Positions 8,254 to 17,773 of a stretch of DNA of 58,359 bases are shown one piece after another; within the stretch, counting starts at the first letter, position 1; each line of letters opens with the position of its first letter. The notes beneath the pieces were generated by a model. The model saw only the letters and a program-made list of their open reading frames with translations, was not told the origin of the DNA and searched no databases. The stretch covers positions 1-58,359 of the forward strand of contig QGNO01000008.1 in the NCBI GenBank assembly GCA_003228195.2, in the 5' to 3' direction. Source of the DNA: Chloroflexota bacterium (GTDB taxonomy: Bacteria > Chloroflexota > Dehalococcoidia > Lucifugimonadales > QGNO01). A program made the translations under genes and the position numbers.

Positions 8254-9717
8254 TTAAATCTCTGGTCGCAGCTTATGCCATTCCGTAGCCTGTTCATAAG
8301 CATAAGCAACTTGCAGAATAGTAGCATCCCCCATTTGAGGTCCAATAATCTGCAAACCCACCGGCAACCCTCGTGATAAACCACATTGCACAGAGATACC
8401 AGGCAACCCGGCAATATTCACTGGTATTGTCAGCACGTCACTTAGATACATCTGCAGCGGATTTGCAGTCTTCTCTTGCATCTTAAACGCAGGAGTGGGA
8501 GATGTAGGAGTAACCAAAACGTCATATTTTTTGAACGCTTCACTAAACTCTTCCGATATCAGAGTCCTTACTTTCAAAGCTTTCAGATAGTACGCATCGT
8601 AGTAACCGGCCGAGAGTGAGTAAGTTCCCAACATTATTCGCCTCTTAACCTCCGGCCCGAATCCTTGTTGGCGTGTATTTTCCAGTTCTGACCACATGCT
8701 CCCAGAGCTGTGGTCAGAGTAGCCATATTTCACACCATCATATCTTGCAAGATTAGCTGAACACTCGGAAGGCGCGATAATATAGTAAACAGCCAAAGCA
8801 TAAGTCGTGGATGGCAAAGATACTTCCCAGTCAACAGATGCACCCAAAGATTGTAATACTTCTATCGCTTTGCGCGTAGCTTTATCTACTTCAGAATCTA
8901 TCCCATCGACGAAATACTCCTTAGGTACTCCAATTTTCATTCCCTTAATGCCGCTACCAAGACCTTTCGTGAAGTCCTGCTTTGGTACAGGGATCGATGT
9001 AGAATCCTTGGGGTCATGCCCAGATATTGCAGTCAGTAGCATGGCGGAGTCAGTAACCTCGCGGGTTATCGGACCTATTTGATCAAGAGAAGAAGCAAAC
9101 GCAACTAGACCGTACCTACTGACCAAACCATACGTGGGCTTCATGCCAACTACCCCACAAAACGCTGCAGGTTGGCGAATACTTCCACCTGTATCAGATC
9201 CCAACGCTCCCATGGATTCACCAGCTGAAACAGCGGCGGCAGGGCCTCCGCTGCTTCCCCCGGGGACTCGCTCAAGATCCCAAGGGTTATAAGTACTATG
9301 AAAAGCAGAGTTTTCAGTGGAAGATCCCATCGCAAACTCGTCCATATTGCCCTTACCCATAACTACAGCATGTTCACTTTCCAAGCGATCTACAACTGTA
9401 GCACTGTACGGAGGAACGAAATCTCTGAGCATTCTTGAAGAGCAGGTGGTGGTTATACCCTTCGTACACATGTTGTCCTTTATTTGAAGAGGAATGCCAG
9501 TCATTAAAGAGGCGCGTCCCTGAGATATTGCTAAATCCGCATTCTTAGCCTGATCAATAGCAACTTCAGGGGTCACCTTAACAAAAGCCTGCACTCTAGG
9601 TTCAACCGCATCTATACGATCGATAAAAGCCTTTGTAATTTCAACAGAGGAAACTTCACGCGCATCCAGCAGCGCACGCGCCTCTTTAATAGTCAGCTCG
9701 TAGAGTTCATTCTGCAA
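8254..9717 (-). CDS. gatA: Asp-tRNA(Asn)/Glu-tRNA(Gln) amidotransferase subunit A
   Basis: The glutaminase subunit of GatCAB, which releases ammonia from glutamine to amidate Glu-tRNA(Gln) and Asp-tRNA(Asn). The 487-aa product has the full amidase-signature triad at the positions known for GatA: Lys80 (in PLQIKDN), cis-Ser155 in the GGSSGG loop and nucleophile Ser179 in SDTGGS. A Tyr-Gly-Leu-Val-Ser-Arg-Tyr-Gly stretch typical of true GatA follows. Translation appears to start at TTG. It follows gatC by 92 bp. gatB is not in this window, so the complex must be completed from another locus. Confidence 0.93.
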   Translation of the reverse strand: MQNELYELTIKEARALLDAREVSSVEITKAFIDRIDAVEPRVQAFVKVTPEVAIDQAKNADLAISQGRASLMTGIPLQIKDNMCTKGITTTCSSRMLRDFVPPYSATVVDRLESEHAVVMGKGNMDEFAMGSSTENSAFHSTYNPWDLERVPGGSSGGPAAAVSAGESMGALGSDTGGSIRQPAAFCGVVGMKPTYGLVSRYGLVAFASSLDQIGPITREVTDSAMLLTAISGHDPKDSTSIPVPKQDFTKGLGSGIKGMKIGVPKEYFVDGIDSEVDKATRKAIEVLQSLGASVDWEVSLPSTTYALAVYYIIAPSECSANLARYDGVKYGYSDHSSGSMWSELENTRQQGFGPEVKRRIMLGTYSLSAGYYDAYYLKALKVRTLISEEFSEAFKKYDVLVTPTSPTPAFKMQEKTANPLQMYLSDVLTIPVNIAGLPGISVQCGLSRGLPVGLQIIGPQMGDATILQVAYAYEQATEWHKLRPEI

Positions 9718-9809
9718 AATTTATTTTCCCTCAGTTCGACTCACTGAATTCCGAAGCTAATATTGTCGGAGCAGTTTAATGATAATCAATGCGAGATATT
9801 AAGCGTGCT

Positions 9810-10097
9810 CTATTCCAAAACTGCCTTGATGCGAAAATAGTCCCCCTCGCGACGTGGGGCGTTAGCCAGAACATCTTCCTTATCCAAACCAGGTTCAACT
9901 TTATCTTCACGCATTACAGTATGGTTGGTAACCGATTGATTAGTCGGGGGCACTCCATCGGTTTGAATAGTCTCCAACATTTGGAAATATCGCAAAATAT
10001 CGTCTAATTGGGAACGGTACGATTCCAACTCTTCTGGCTTCATAGCCAATCTTGCTAACAGAGCAACGTGACGTACTTCATCAGATGTGAGCGCCAT
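9810..10097 (-). CDS. gatC: Asp-tRNA(Asn)/Glu-tRNA(Gln) amidotransferase subunit C
   Basis: A small (95-aa) GatCAB subunit that wraps around the A-B interface and stabilises GatA. The N-terminal Val-Arg-His-Val-Ala-x-Leu-Ala-Arg-Leu motif, the Leu-Asp-Asp-Ile-Leu helix, and the C-terminal stretch with Asp-Val-Leu-Ala-Asn-Ala-Pro and Gly-Asp-Tyr-Phe are family hallmarks. An AAGGAG ribosome binding site precedes the ATG. It lies directly upstream of gatA on the same strand. Confidence 0.92.
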   Translation of the reverse strand: MALTSDEVRHVALLARLAMKPEELESYRSQLDDILRYFQMLETIQTDGVPPTNQSVTNHTVMREDKVEPGLDKEDVLANAPRREGDYFRIKAVLE

Positions 10098-10207
10098 AGA
10101 ATCTCCTTGGACGTAACTTGCGATAGTCTAACAAACAGGTACTATCTAAACAACAGGCATCGGATCTCCCCAAATCACCAAAACGGTGACGAGACAGGTT
10201 ATTTATT

Positions 10208-10810
10208 TCACGAATAACTTTCAGTCATTCGTTTGTTCTTTTCTATCTCGATGATTCTATCGATCTCAATGACGACGTCTTCAACTCTATTCTCGTAATT
10301 AACAACTACGTAATCAAATTCATTCCGTAGCAGCATTTCACTATTTGCGGTTTCAATACGACGCTGCAGATCTTCTTCTGTCTCTGATTTTCGTTCTCGC
10401 AATCTCTTACCCAACTCTTGAGCGCTAGGGGGTGCTATAAATATTAGGAGAGCATTACCAATTTTGGATCTCAATGTCCTTGCTCCTTGGACATCGGTTT
10501 TCACTATTACATCCATCCCCACGTTCATTGCCTCATCTGCCTGACTTTTTGGTACCCCATACCATCTTCCATAAACTTCGGCTGATTCCAAGAACCCTCC
10601 TTCTTGATACGTCTCAGCATACTCGTCAGCAGACATGAAAAAGTAATCTATGCCATCTCTTTCGCCTTCCCGTTTGGACCTGGTAGTCGCAGTGACAATA
10701 TAGTGCCGTGGGCGAGGGAGAAGTTTCATTTGTTGTAGAACAGTATCTTTCCCCACTCCGGAAGGTCCTGAGATAACAACCATTAGTGGGATTTTAAAAT
10801 TAGCCGACAT
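10208..10810 (-). CDS. gmk: Guanylate kinase
   Basis: Phosphorylates GMP to GDP with ATP in the cytoplasm. The 200-aa product begins with the P-loop Gly-Pro-Ser-Gly-Val-Gly-Lys (residues 15-21). The GMP-binding segment follows, with Thr-Thr-Arg-x-x-Arg-x-Gly-Glu and Asp-Tyr-x-Phe, and then the lid-region arginines (Arg-Leu-Arg-Glu-Arg). The length is usual for the family. It begins four bases after the aroA stop, so it is probably translated from the aroA-tyrA transcript. Confidence 0.94.
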   Translation of the reverse strand: MSANFKIPLMVVISGPSGVGKDTVLQQMKLLPRPRHYIVTATTRSKREGERDGIDYFFMSADEYAETYQEGGFLESAEVYGRWYGVPKSQADEAMNVGMDVIVKTDVQGARTLRSKIGNALLIFIAPPSAQELGKRLRERKSETEEDLQRRIETANSEMLLRNEFDYVVVNYENRVEDVVIEIDRIIEIEKNKRMTESYS

Positions 10811-10814
10811 AGAT

Positions 10815-12134
10815 CTACACAGATGGTCCTTTCATAAGCAACTGAATATCATTCCAGAAAGTCGGATATGAAACACCTGCCGATTCAGAGCCAGCGATTT
10901 CGGTTTCACCATTAGCCAGCAACCCAGCTACCCCTAGAGTCATTGCAAGCCTGTGATCACCATGACTCCAACCAGATGCTCCACTTAACATACCAGTTCC
11001 TTTAATCTCCATTCCATCCTTCAGTTCCTTTAAGTTTCCACCGAATCGACTCAGTTCAGTGACAGTAGCTTTTATACGATCTGACTCTTTGACCCGCAAC
11101 TCAGCAGCGTCTCGAATAATTGTGGTCCCATGCGCAAAACAAGCGGCAAGCGATATGACTGGTATTTCATCTATTAGGCGTGGGACTAAGGCACCTGAAA
11201 TTTCAATTGCCTTAAGATTGCTAGATTCCGCCATTATGTCGGCTACTTCCTCTCCGCCTTCAAAGCGGCGATTCAGTATAGTTAATTGCCCTCCCATAGA
11301 TTGTAGGGCATCTATGACCCCGGTTCTGGTCGGATTTATGCCCACGTTTAGGACAGTTATTTTTGCAGAAGGATGACAAATAGCTGCTACGAGCCAATAC
11401 GCGGCGGAGCTGGTGTCAGTCGGGACGCGCACGTCAACAGATCTCAAGTCTCCGGTTGGGTTTAATTTAATAGTCAGCTCTTTCTCAGACAATGAGGCCC
11501 CCATATCCTCCAGCATCCTCTCGGTATGGTCACGCGACTGGGCGGGCTGATGTAGAATGGTTTCACCATCAGCATAAAGCCCAGCGATAATGATGCTGGA
11601 CTTCAACTGAGCGCTAGCTACTGGCATGGTGTATTCGATGCCAGTCAACCTTCTACCGCTTATGGATAACGGAGCCCTAGTATTGTCATGCCTGCCATGA
11701 ATTCGTGCACCCATTTTCTCAAGTGGCTTGATAATCCGGTCCATGGGGCGAGACCGAAGAGATTTGTCACCAGTGATCACGCTGAAAAATGGCTGGGCAG
11801 CTAGCAAACCTGAAACCAATCGCATGGTGGTTCCACTATTACCTGCATTAAGAACATTTACAGGCTCAGTTAAGCCATGAAGTCCTTGCCCTATAATCTT
11901 AAAACACTCATCTGCATTACTGATTGGACAATTTACATGCCGACTGATATCTGCACCTAAACCTCGCAAGCATCTAAGCATCGAGCTCCTATCATCGCCA
12001 ACACAAAAATTGGACACGTGACCGATCCCGGTAGCAATAGAGTTGAGAAGAGAGGCACGGTGTGATATGGATTTGTCGCCAGGAGGTGACAAAATTCCAC
12101 TAAGGCGTTTGGGAGAGGATATTGTCCGATTCAT
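10815..12134 (-). CDS. aroA: 3-phosphoshikimate 1-carboxyvinyltransferase (EPSP synthase)
   Basis: The sixth step of the shikimate pathway, joining shikimate-3-phosphate and PEP. The 439-aa protein has Pro-Gly-Asp-Lys-Ser-Ile-Ser-His-Arg at about 18-26, Asn-Ala-Gly-Asn-Ser-Gly-Thr-Thr near 95-102, Arg-Pro-Met-Asp-Arg, and the C-terminal Arg-x-Lys-Glu-Ser-Asp-Arg and Asp-His-Arg-Leu-Ala-Met motifs that line the active site. In the glyphosate-relevant loop the residue after Asn-Ala-Gly-Asn is Ser, as in several Gram-positive-type class II enzymes. Class assignment would need an alignment. Its ATG overlaps the tyrA stop by one base (TAATG), so it is translationally coupled. Confidence 0.94.
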   Translation of the reverse strand: MNRTISSPKRLSGILSPPGDKSISHRASLLNSIATGIGHVSNFCVGDDRSSMLRCLRGLGADISRHVNCPISNADECFKIIGQGLHGLTEPVNVLNAGNSGTTMRLVSGLLAAQPFFSVITGDKSLRSRPMDRIIKPLEKMGARIHGRHDNTRAPLSISGRRLTGIEYTMPVASAQLKSSIIIAGLYADGETILHQPAQSRDHTERMLEDMGASLSEKELTIKLNPTGDLRSVDVRVPTDTSSAAYWLVAAICHPSAKITVLNVGINPTRTGVIDALQSMGGQLTILNRRFEGGEEVADIMAESSNLKAIEISGALVPRLIDEIPVISLAACFAHGTTIIRDAAELRVKESDRIKATVTELSRFGGNLKELKDGMEIKGTGMLSGASGWSHGDHRLAMTLGVAGLLANGETEIAGSESAGVSYPTFWNDIQLLMKGPSV

Positions 12135-13177
12135 TATCGTTTACGCTGATGGGGCTTTCGCTTCTCAGCCCGTTCCTGCTGAGAGCTTAATATATCTTGG
12201 TATCTTTCCCTAAGCCTAGATCCGACTAGCATATCCATCATTTGATCCCCGAAAGACGGTAGTTCCGGACGCGACAAATCTTCATCTTGATCGTCACTAC
12301 CAGATTCGAATTTTCTTAGCCATTTCTCCCTGGCTTCCCAAGCCTTAGCAAAAGTATCTCCAAGTTTTTCAAGACCGTTTTCATCAACTGTGTTCCCAAC
12401 CATTTCACGAATTTCCTGCAGCGCTATAAGTACTCTATCGATCCAATACAGCAAACTTTCCCTGTTGGTCACAGATATATCTAAATTCATTACTGGATCG
12501 CCTGAAGCAAGTCTCGATACATCACGAAAGCCTGTAGCCGCCAGCTTGCTCATCTCTCTCCATGACGAGCTGCTAGAGGTAGCCGAAACCAATGCAGTGG
12601 ACATAATGATCGGTAGATGACTAACTGCCGCGACATAGCTGTCATGTTCTTCAGCGTCGACGAAGTAAGGTTTTGCACCCAACAAATCAACTAATCCTAT
12701 TACAGCATTCACTGCACCTTCACTGGCACCTTTACCAGGAATAACAGCATAGCGCGCATTCTGAAACAGGTCAGCTTCGGCAGCCGATACACCAGAAATT
12801 TCTTTCCCAGCCATTGGGTGACCGCCGACAAAGCTGACCTCTTCAGGCAGATAGTCTTCTGCCCATTTCATTATTTCCACTTTAGTGCTACCCGTATCAG
12901 TCACAATACAACCTGGAGAGAGCAAGTCGGAGATAGTTTTCATCATGTCCCTTATTGCTAGCACAGGTGTAGCCAAAATAACCATCTTCGCGTCTTTTAG
13001 CGCATCGTCTAATTTCCAATGTGCCTTATCTACAGCCTTAAGTTTTTGAGCCTTTCGGCCCGCATTCAAGTCTCGGTCATAACCAGACACATAAATCCTG
13101 TCTGATGCGTTTTTCTTCAACCCAAAGCCTATAGATCCACCAATCAAGCCTAGTCCAATAATAGTTATCTTATCCAC
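12134..13177 (-). CDS. tyrA: Prephenate dehydrogenase
   Basis: An NAD(P)-dependent oxidative decarboxylase giving 4-hydroxyphenylpyruvate (or arogenate to tyrosine). The 347-aa product opens with Gly-Leu-Gly-Leu-Ile-Gly-Gly-Ser (residues 8-15). It has Asp-Thr-Gly-Ser-Thr-Lys and Gly-Gly-His-Pro-Met-Ala-Gly-Lys-Glu, both TyrA hallmarks that include the catalytic His. A charged C-terminal tail of about 60 residues extends past the catalytic core and does not look like an ACT or chorismate mutase domain. The start is GTG behind a GGAGGT site. It is coupled to aroA in an aromatic-amino-acid operon. Confidence 0.9.
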   Translation of the reverse strand: MDKITIIGLGLIGGSIGFGLKKNASDRIYVSGYDRDLNAGRKAQKLKAVDKAHWKLDDALKDAKMVILATPVLAIRDMMKTISDLLSPGCIVTDTGSTKVEIMKWAEDYLPEEVSFVGGHPMAGKEISGVSAAEADLFQNARYAVIPGKGASEGAVNAVIGLVDLLGAKPYFVDAEEHDSYVAAVSHLPIIMSTALVSATSSSSSWREMSKLAATGFRDVSRLASGDPVMNLDISVTNRESLLYWIDRVLIALQEIREMVGNTVDENGLEKLGDTFAKAWEAREKWLRKFESGSDDQDEDLSRPELPSFGDQMMDMLVGSRLRERYQDILSSQQERAEKRKPHQRKR

Positions 13178-13198
13178 AAAACCTCCCTATTGTGACTG

Positions 13199-13918
13199 CT
13201 AACCCATTAGAACCTCTCCAACAATCACAATGCTAAGGTAGTTTATCACAGGGCTAATGAGACCACTTATGATCCCAATTCCGAAAACTATGTCCGCCAT
13301 TATAGCCACTATCAGAACCGTCTGGCCGTATTTCTGTAACCTTTCAAGCGTGTTTGCCAAGGACCTCGGCAACAAACCCAAAGCTACCCCTGAGCCATCC
13401 AGTGGCGCCAACGGTAGCAAATTGAATACACCCAGCACTATGCTGAAAAGAACTATCGTAGCAACAATATGTGACAGAATTAGCTCTGCGCCAAATCCAG
13501 AAAATCGCGATGGGAATAGAATGGCAGGCCACGCAATTAGTCCCAGCTTCATCGGTATCGCAAAAATCACGGCTGTAAGAATATTGGAGATCGGGCCAGC
13601 CGCGGATACCACCGCCATTCCTTTTCTCCCACCAAGGAGCGCGTGTTGATTTACTGGTACCGGCTTTCCCCAGCCAAAACCAATCAAAAAAAACAGGATT
13701 AACCCTGTAGGTTCAATATGGCGAAAAGGGTTTAGTGATAATCTGCCTAGTCGCTTGGAAGTGCTATCGCCAAGTAGGTACGCTAGTAATGAGTGACTAC
13801 ACTCGTGGAGTGTTATCACAACCAGTAAGGCAATCGCAACTATTGAAGCAATGGCAGGAAAAACCAAGAAAAATGCTTTCGAGTCATAAAAGAGTAAGTC
13901 AAGGTAACTTAAAAGCAT
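13199..13918 (-). CDS. Site-2 protease family (M50) intramembrane metalloprotease
   Basis: A polytopic membrane zinc protease of 239 aa. The metal-binding His-Glu-Cys-Ser-His is at residues 38-42 in an early helix, and the third ligand Asp174 lies in a Leu-Asp-Gly-Ser-Gly motif (the family's NPDG equivalent). It lacks PDZ and CBS domains, so it belongs to the minimal group rather than RseP or SpoIVFB with accessory domains. It lies 21 bp upstream of tyrA in the same operon. The substrate is unknown. Confidence 0.85.
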   Translation of the reverse strand: MLLSYLDLLFYDSKAFFLVFPAIASIVAIALLVVITLHECSHSLLAYLLGDSTSKRLGRLSLNPFRHIEPTGLILFFLIGFGWGKPVPVNQHALLGGRKGMAVVSAAGPISNILTAVIFAIPMKLGLIAWPAILFPSRFSGFGAELILSHIVATIVLFSIVLGVFNLLPLAPLDGSGVALGLLPRSLANTLERLQKYGQTVLIVAIMADIVFGIGIISGLISPVINYLSIVIVGEVLMG

Positions 13919-13976
13919 ATCTAAGCCTTAATCTGCCATCTACAGAACTGAGCGTTGAGATTAACCCGCTGGTTTT

Positions 13977-14765
13977 CTAAAAATCATCGTCCAAATCCTC
14001 ATCCTCCTCATGCTGGTGAGATGCCGATTGGACGTTTTCCATTTGCCTTGATAGCGATAGACCAGGTTTATGATCATGTTTAGGTTTCCGAGGAGGCAAA
14101 CTGTCGATGTTTTCGCGCAGTTTGCCAATTGTACCGACGCCAGTCTTTTCAAAATCAGCTAATACCCCATCTACGCCTAAATCCCTTAGCTGCTCCAGTT
14201 CTCTAGGCTCAAGAGGAGAGTTCCATTCAATAAGCATATATCTACTCATAGCTGAACGAACGTTAGATATCTGTAATAAATCTGTTAATGAGAGCGGTCC
14301 TTCCGAGTTAGGACACCTCAGTATCAGTATATCTACGGGTAAATCCTCAAGTCCACGCATTAAAGCCTCATCTAAGTCAGGGCTTATCACCAATGCCCTC
14401 GACACATCCCCGTCCCCGATGGAATTAACACGAGTTTGGTCAAGGTAGACTACAAGAAAGTCTCCGCCGTTTTTCTTGACAACATTAATCTGATCACCAT
14501 TGTCCGCTTCAAAGGCTATCCCGAGAATATATTCCTCAGCTTTCTTAGATTTTGTTGTACTTTTAGCCTTGGTTAATCCGTTTTCATTGACAATAATCGC
14601 ATCAGAGAACGAAGCGACTTTACTGAATCCCTGCTTACTAACAGCACTCGTCCAACTGACAAGCACCATTGTTGAGCCTTGCTCCAAGTCCGACCTCTGG
14701 CCAAACCCAAGAACTCTAACTGGAACTTTTGTAACTTCTTCTAATCTGTCTAATAATTTGCCCAT
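13977..14765 (-). CDS. Unknown protein, possible alpha/beta barrel with acidic tail
   Basis: Not recognised. The 262-aa product has alternating strand and helix segments. Two of them (Asp-Ile-Leu-Ile-Leu-Arg-Cys-Pro and Arg-Tyr-Met-Leu-Ile-Glu-Trp, then Leu-Arg-Asp-Leu-Gly-Val-Asp-Gly-Val-Leu-Ala-Asp) look like the beta-strands of a TIM-type barrel. The last 40 residues are low-complexity, with a His-rich then strongly acidic end (Glu-Glu-Asp-Glu-Asp-Leu-Asp-Asp-Asp). No signal peptide or membrane helix is seen. It lies 58 bp upstream of the M50 protease gene on the same strand. Homologues would be needed to assign a role. Confidence 0.6.
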   Translation of the reverse strand: MGKLLDRLEEVTKVPVRVLGFGQRSDLEQGSTMVLVSWTSAVSKQGFSKVASFSDAIIVNENGLTKAKSTTKSKKAEEYILGIAFEADNGDQINVVKKNGGDFLVVYLDQTRVNSIGDGDVSRALVISPDLDEALMRGLEDLPVDILILRCPNSEGPLSLTDLLQISNVRSAMSRYMLIEWNSPLEPRELEQLRDLGVDGVLADFEKTGVGTIGKLRENIDSLPPRKPKHDHKPGLSLSRQMENVQSASHQHEEDEDLDDDF

Positions 14766-14865
14766 GAATAAACCGTTACCAGTGAAATGTGTGACAATTC
14801 TAGGCTATTGGATTCCGACCTTCAACTAATTGAGTGCTTTTTAAATACATAATCACCAGTATTAG

Positions 14866-16032
14866 CTAATCTGGGTATACAATCTGTACAAGTTCACTAG
14901 CTTTCCGGGCTTTCGAGCGTGCATCCTCAAGATCTACTCCCTTAGCTAAACAAACCGCCATGCGCCTATAGGGGCGTGAGGACGGCTTTCCAAAAATCCT
15001 CACATCCACCCCAGGAATTTTCATAGCATCTTCAACACCGAAATATTCAACCTTATCAGAATCCCTGTCAGCCAAAACCACGTGGCTTGCAAAAGCACCA
15101 TTCACATTGATTTCTGGAATCGGGAGTCCAAGTATAGCCCTAGCATGTATGTCAAATTCGCTTAGATTCTGTGAAACAAGGGTCACCATACCAGTGTCGT
15201 GTGGCCTGGGCGATAACTCGGAAAAGATGACCTCGCTACTCGTGACAAACATTTCCACTCCAAATATCCCGGTGCCACCCAAATTGCTCGTCACAAGTTC
15301 TGCAACATTTTGTGCCTCTGCGAGTAAATCATCGTCCATTTCCACAGGCTGCCAAGACTCCTGATAATCGCCGCGCTCTTGCCTGTGACCTATCGGTGGG
15401 CAAAAGAGAGTCTTCCCATCCTTCTGCCTAACAGTCAAAAGTGTTATCTCATAATCAAAATCTATGAACTCCTCTATAATCACACGCTCTCTATCTCCAC
15501 GCATCCCTGAACCGGCGTAGTCCCAAGCTCGTGCGATATCTCCTTCATCAGCAACGATACTTTGGCCCTTTCCCGAACTACTCATTACGGGCTTCATGAC
15601 AACCGGATATCCAATAGCTCGTCCAATTTTAGTACATTCGTTCTGCGACTCTGCATAGGCAAATCTAGCAGTTCTGACACCAAGGTCATTAGCGGTCAAA
15701 TCACGAATCCAGTCCCGGTTCATAGTAAAATTGACGGCCCTAGCCGATGGAACTACCTGCATGCCCTTTTCCTCAAAATCGAAAAGGACTTCCGTCCTTA
15801 TAGCCTCTATTTCAGGCACGATTATTTGTGGCTGATATTTCAGAATGGTGCTTGTGAGGGCATCACTATCAAGCATATTTATCGTTACATATTCATCCGC
15901 AACCTGCTGCGCTGGAGCGTTATCATAACTGTCACAAGCTATTACATGACAACCCAATCTCTTGGCACTGATAACAAACTCTTTGCCCAACTCTCCTGAT
16001 CCGAGAAGCAATATCTTGACCGGTAGGCGCAT
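14866..16032 (-). CDS. purT: Formate-dependent phosphoribosylglycinamide formyltransferase
   Basis: An ATP-grasp enzyme that formylates GAR with formate and ATP, replacing folate-dependent PurN in purine synthesis. The N-terminal Leu-Gly-Ser-Gly-Glu-Leu-Gly-Lys-Glu motif is the PurT signature. Val-Val-Met-Lys-Pro-Val-Met-Ser-Ser-Ser-Gly-Lys-Gly-Gln-Ser is the ATP-grasp nucleotide loop. Gly-Val-Glu-Met-Phe, Ser-Glu-Leu-Ser-Pro-Arg-Pro-His-Asp-Thr-Gly and Arg-Arg-Met-Ala-Val complete the site. I chose the ATG at 16032 because AGGTGG lies five bases upstream; a GTG at 16041 would add three residues. The resulting 388 aa is normal length. Confidence 0.93.
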   Translation of the reverse strand: MRLPVKILLLGSGELGKEFVISAKRLGCHVIACDSYDNAPAQQVADEYVTINMLDSDALTSTILKYQPQIIVPEIEAIRTEVLFDFEEKGMQVVPSARAVNFTMNRDWIRDLTANDLGVRTARFAYAESQNECTKIGRAIGYPVVMKPVMSSSGKGQSIVADEGDIARAWDYAGSGMRGDRERVIIEEFIDFDYEITLLTVRQKDGKTLFCPPIGHRQERGDYQESWQPVEMDDDLLAEAQNVAELVTSNLGGTGIFGVEMFVTSSEVIFSELSPRPHDTGMVTLVSQNLSEFDIHARAILGLPIPEINVNGAFASHVVLADRDSDKVEYFGVEDAMKIPGVDVRIFGKPSSRPYRRMAVCLAKGVDLEDARSKARKASELVQIVYPD

Positions 16033-16265
16033 TATGTCCACCTTTTATAGGAAAACCCAACTATTGAGATCAGGCACAATCCAAGCATAATTAATCCCAG
16101 CGGTCAAGCCTGGTACAAGAATGCCTCCAAAAAATACATCTTTATCCAAAAGGTGTCTGATAGAGATGAGACGTTGGGGTTTATTGGCCATAAACAAGGT
16201 ACTATCGTCCACGTTCCAATTCCTGCTAACATGAGGGGTAACTTCTAACCTCTAAGGCAATCGAA

Positions 16266-17360
16266 ATGGCCGAGTTCAACATAGGGCAGGCAGTCTTGGG
16301 CATCCCCTTACGCGAGGGTATAATTGCCGTTGGCATCCTGTTGGTTTCTATCATCGCAATGTGGGCGGCACATCTAATCCTTAACAGAATTGCTAAAGGC
16401 CTGACTCAGCGTCAACGCAATCAGTTCGGCGTAAGGCTAATCAATGCAATCTCTAGGCCAATTCTTCTGCTAGTCTTCATCCAAGGATTGATTGTAGCCA
16501 CAACAGTTATCAGCGTTCTTGATCCTTTCAGAAACCAGCTCAGATCAATGTGGTCCGTTGCAGTTATAGCTCTACTTGCACTGACCCTAGTTCGATCGAT
16601 GCGTGAGTCATTAACTTGGTACGCCCGATATGTAGCACCACGAGACAAGAGTGGCCCATTGGACAGCAGATTGGTAGGTCCTCTGCGACGATTCCTGACC
16701 CTGACAATCTATGCCTTAGCCGGAATGCTGATTCTTGACCAACTAGATATCTCGATAAGCCCTCTAATTGCAGGGTTAGGCATTGGAGGTTTAGCGGTGG
16801 CTTTAGCACTACAACCCACGCTCAGTAATCTCTTTGCAGGCACCTATCTTGTTTCGGACAAAGTAATTAGCCCTGGCGATTTCATAGAACTGGAAAACGG
16901 ACTAACGGGTTACATATCAGAGATCGGTTGGCGGAGCACTCGCATACGTACTCCATTCAACAATATGGTGATAATACCAAACTCTAGGCTTGCCGACAGC
17001 ATTCTGACAAACTACTACGGTCCATCGATGGAAATTGGCGTGATCGTTGAGTGTGGCGTGAGTTATAGCAGTGACATGTCAAATGTCGAAGCATTGGCCT
17101 TGGAGGCCGCTAAGGAAGTTCTGACTGAACTTCCCGAAGGCCTAGACAGTGCCGATCCGTGGTTTGGATACAGCAAATTTGGCGAATCAAACATAGACTT
17201 TTGGGTGTGGGTTACCGCCAAGGATCGACTTTCCTCATTTAAACTCAAGTCAGAGTTGATGAAACGACTTCACCAAAAATTTAACGAGCATCACATCGAA
17301 ATAAACTACCCTGTGCGAAAATTAATCCAGGAGGTAGGTGGCGCCACTAAATCACTCTAA
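16266..17360 (+). CDS. MscS-family mechanosensitive ion channel
   Basis: A membrane channel of 364 aa that probably opens under membrane tension to release osmolytes. It has about four N-terminal helices. The pore-lining TM3 (Ile-Ala-Gly-Leu-Gly-Ile-Gly-Gly-Leu-Ala-Val-Ala-Leu-Ala) lies near 168-185. The beta domain follows, with Pro-Gly-Asp-Phe-Ile-Glu and Ile-Gly-Trp-Arg-Ser-Thr-Arg-Ile-Arg and then Ile-Pro-Asn-Ser, and an alpha/beta C-domain ends the protein. Divergent from purT. Its stop codon overlaps the start of a 59-aa membrane ORF, so the two are probably translated together. Confidence 0.9.
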   Translation: MAEFNIGQAVLGIPLREGIIAVGILLVSIIAMWAAHLILNRIAKGLTQRQRNQFGVRLINAISRPILLLVFIQGLIVATTVISVLDPFRNQLRSMWSVAVIALLALTLVRSMRESLTWYARYVAPRDKSGPLDSRLVGPLRRFLTLTIYALAGMLILDQLDISISPLIAGLGIGGLAVALALQPTLSNLFAGTYLVSDKVISPGDFIELENGLTGYISEIGWRSTRIRTPFNNMVIIPNSRLADSILTNYYGPSMEIGVIVECGVSYSSDMSNVEALALEAAKEVLTELPEGLDSADPWFGYSKFGESNIDFWVWVTAKDRLSSFKLKSELMKRLHQKFNEHHIEINYPVRKLIQEVGGATKSL

Positions 17361-17539
17361 TGACTTTCCTGCTGATATTCCTAATAACTGTGACGCTAAT
17401 ATTGCTAATCAGCCTCCCTTTACATGTCTTCATGCGCAAATTGTCCTTTACTCGAACCCTATTGGATCCGCGTTTCTGGCTATCAACCATCCTCGTATCC
17501 GTCGTACTGGCCTCAATAGTAACTTCTACCTCTCAATAA
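17360..17539 (+). CDS. Small two-helix membrane protein coupled to MscS gene
   Basis: An unannotated-looking 59-aa ORF. Its ATG overlaps the mscS stop in the arrangement TAATG, the usual sign of translational coupling. The product has a hydrophobic helix at residues about 2-23 and a second at about 40-56. They are separated by a short basic linker containing Met-Arg-Lys-Leu and Thr-Arg, so the linker should face the cytoplasm. No family is recognised. The same arrangement recurs at the LctP permease (48327-48488). It may be an accessory subunit of the channel. The main risk is that it is a chance ORF, although overlap and topology argue against that. Confidence 0.6.
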   Translation: MTFLLIFLITVTLILLISLPLHVFMRKLSFTRTLLDPRFWLSTILVSVVLASIVTSTSQ

Positions 17540-17676
17540 ACAAACGGACCTACCAAACTCCGAACATACAGTAGCTTTGCGTACCCTTTGTTTCCCCGAA
17601 TTATCGCAATACGTTACGTCCCACTAAGGATAAACCCGAAGCACAAATGACTGCAGATGCTAAGTCTACGGCTAAA

Positions 17677-17705
17677 TTGAAATAATCAATTAAATAACGT
17701 ATTAT
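17677..17705 (+). promoter_or_regulatory. Candidate sigma-70 promoter for the 17774 gene
   Basis: TTGAAA at 17677-17682 and TATTAT at 17700-17705 are separated by exactly 17 bp in an AT-rich stretch, 68 bp before the ATG. The intergenic region 17540-17773 holds nothing else I can identify. Confidence 0.5.
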
Positions 17706-17773
17706 ACTATTTAGCACATTCTTACGCAGTCATCTGCATAATTTCACGCATACATCTACATATTTTATATAAT

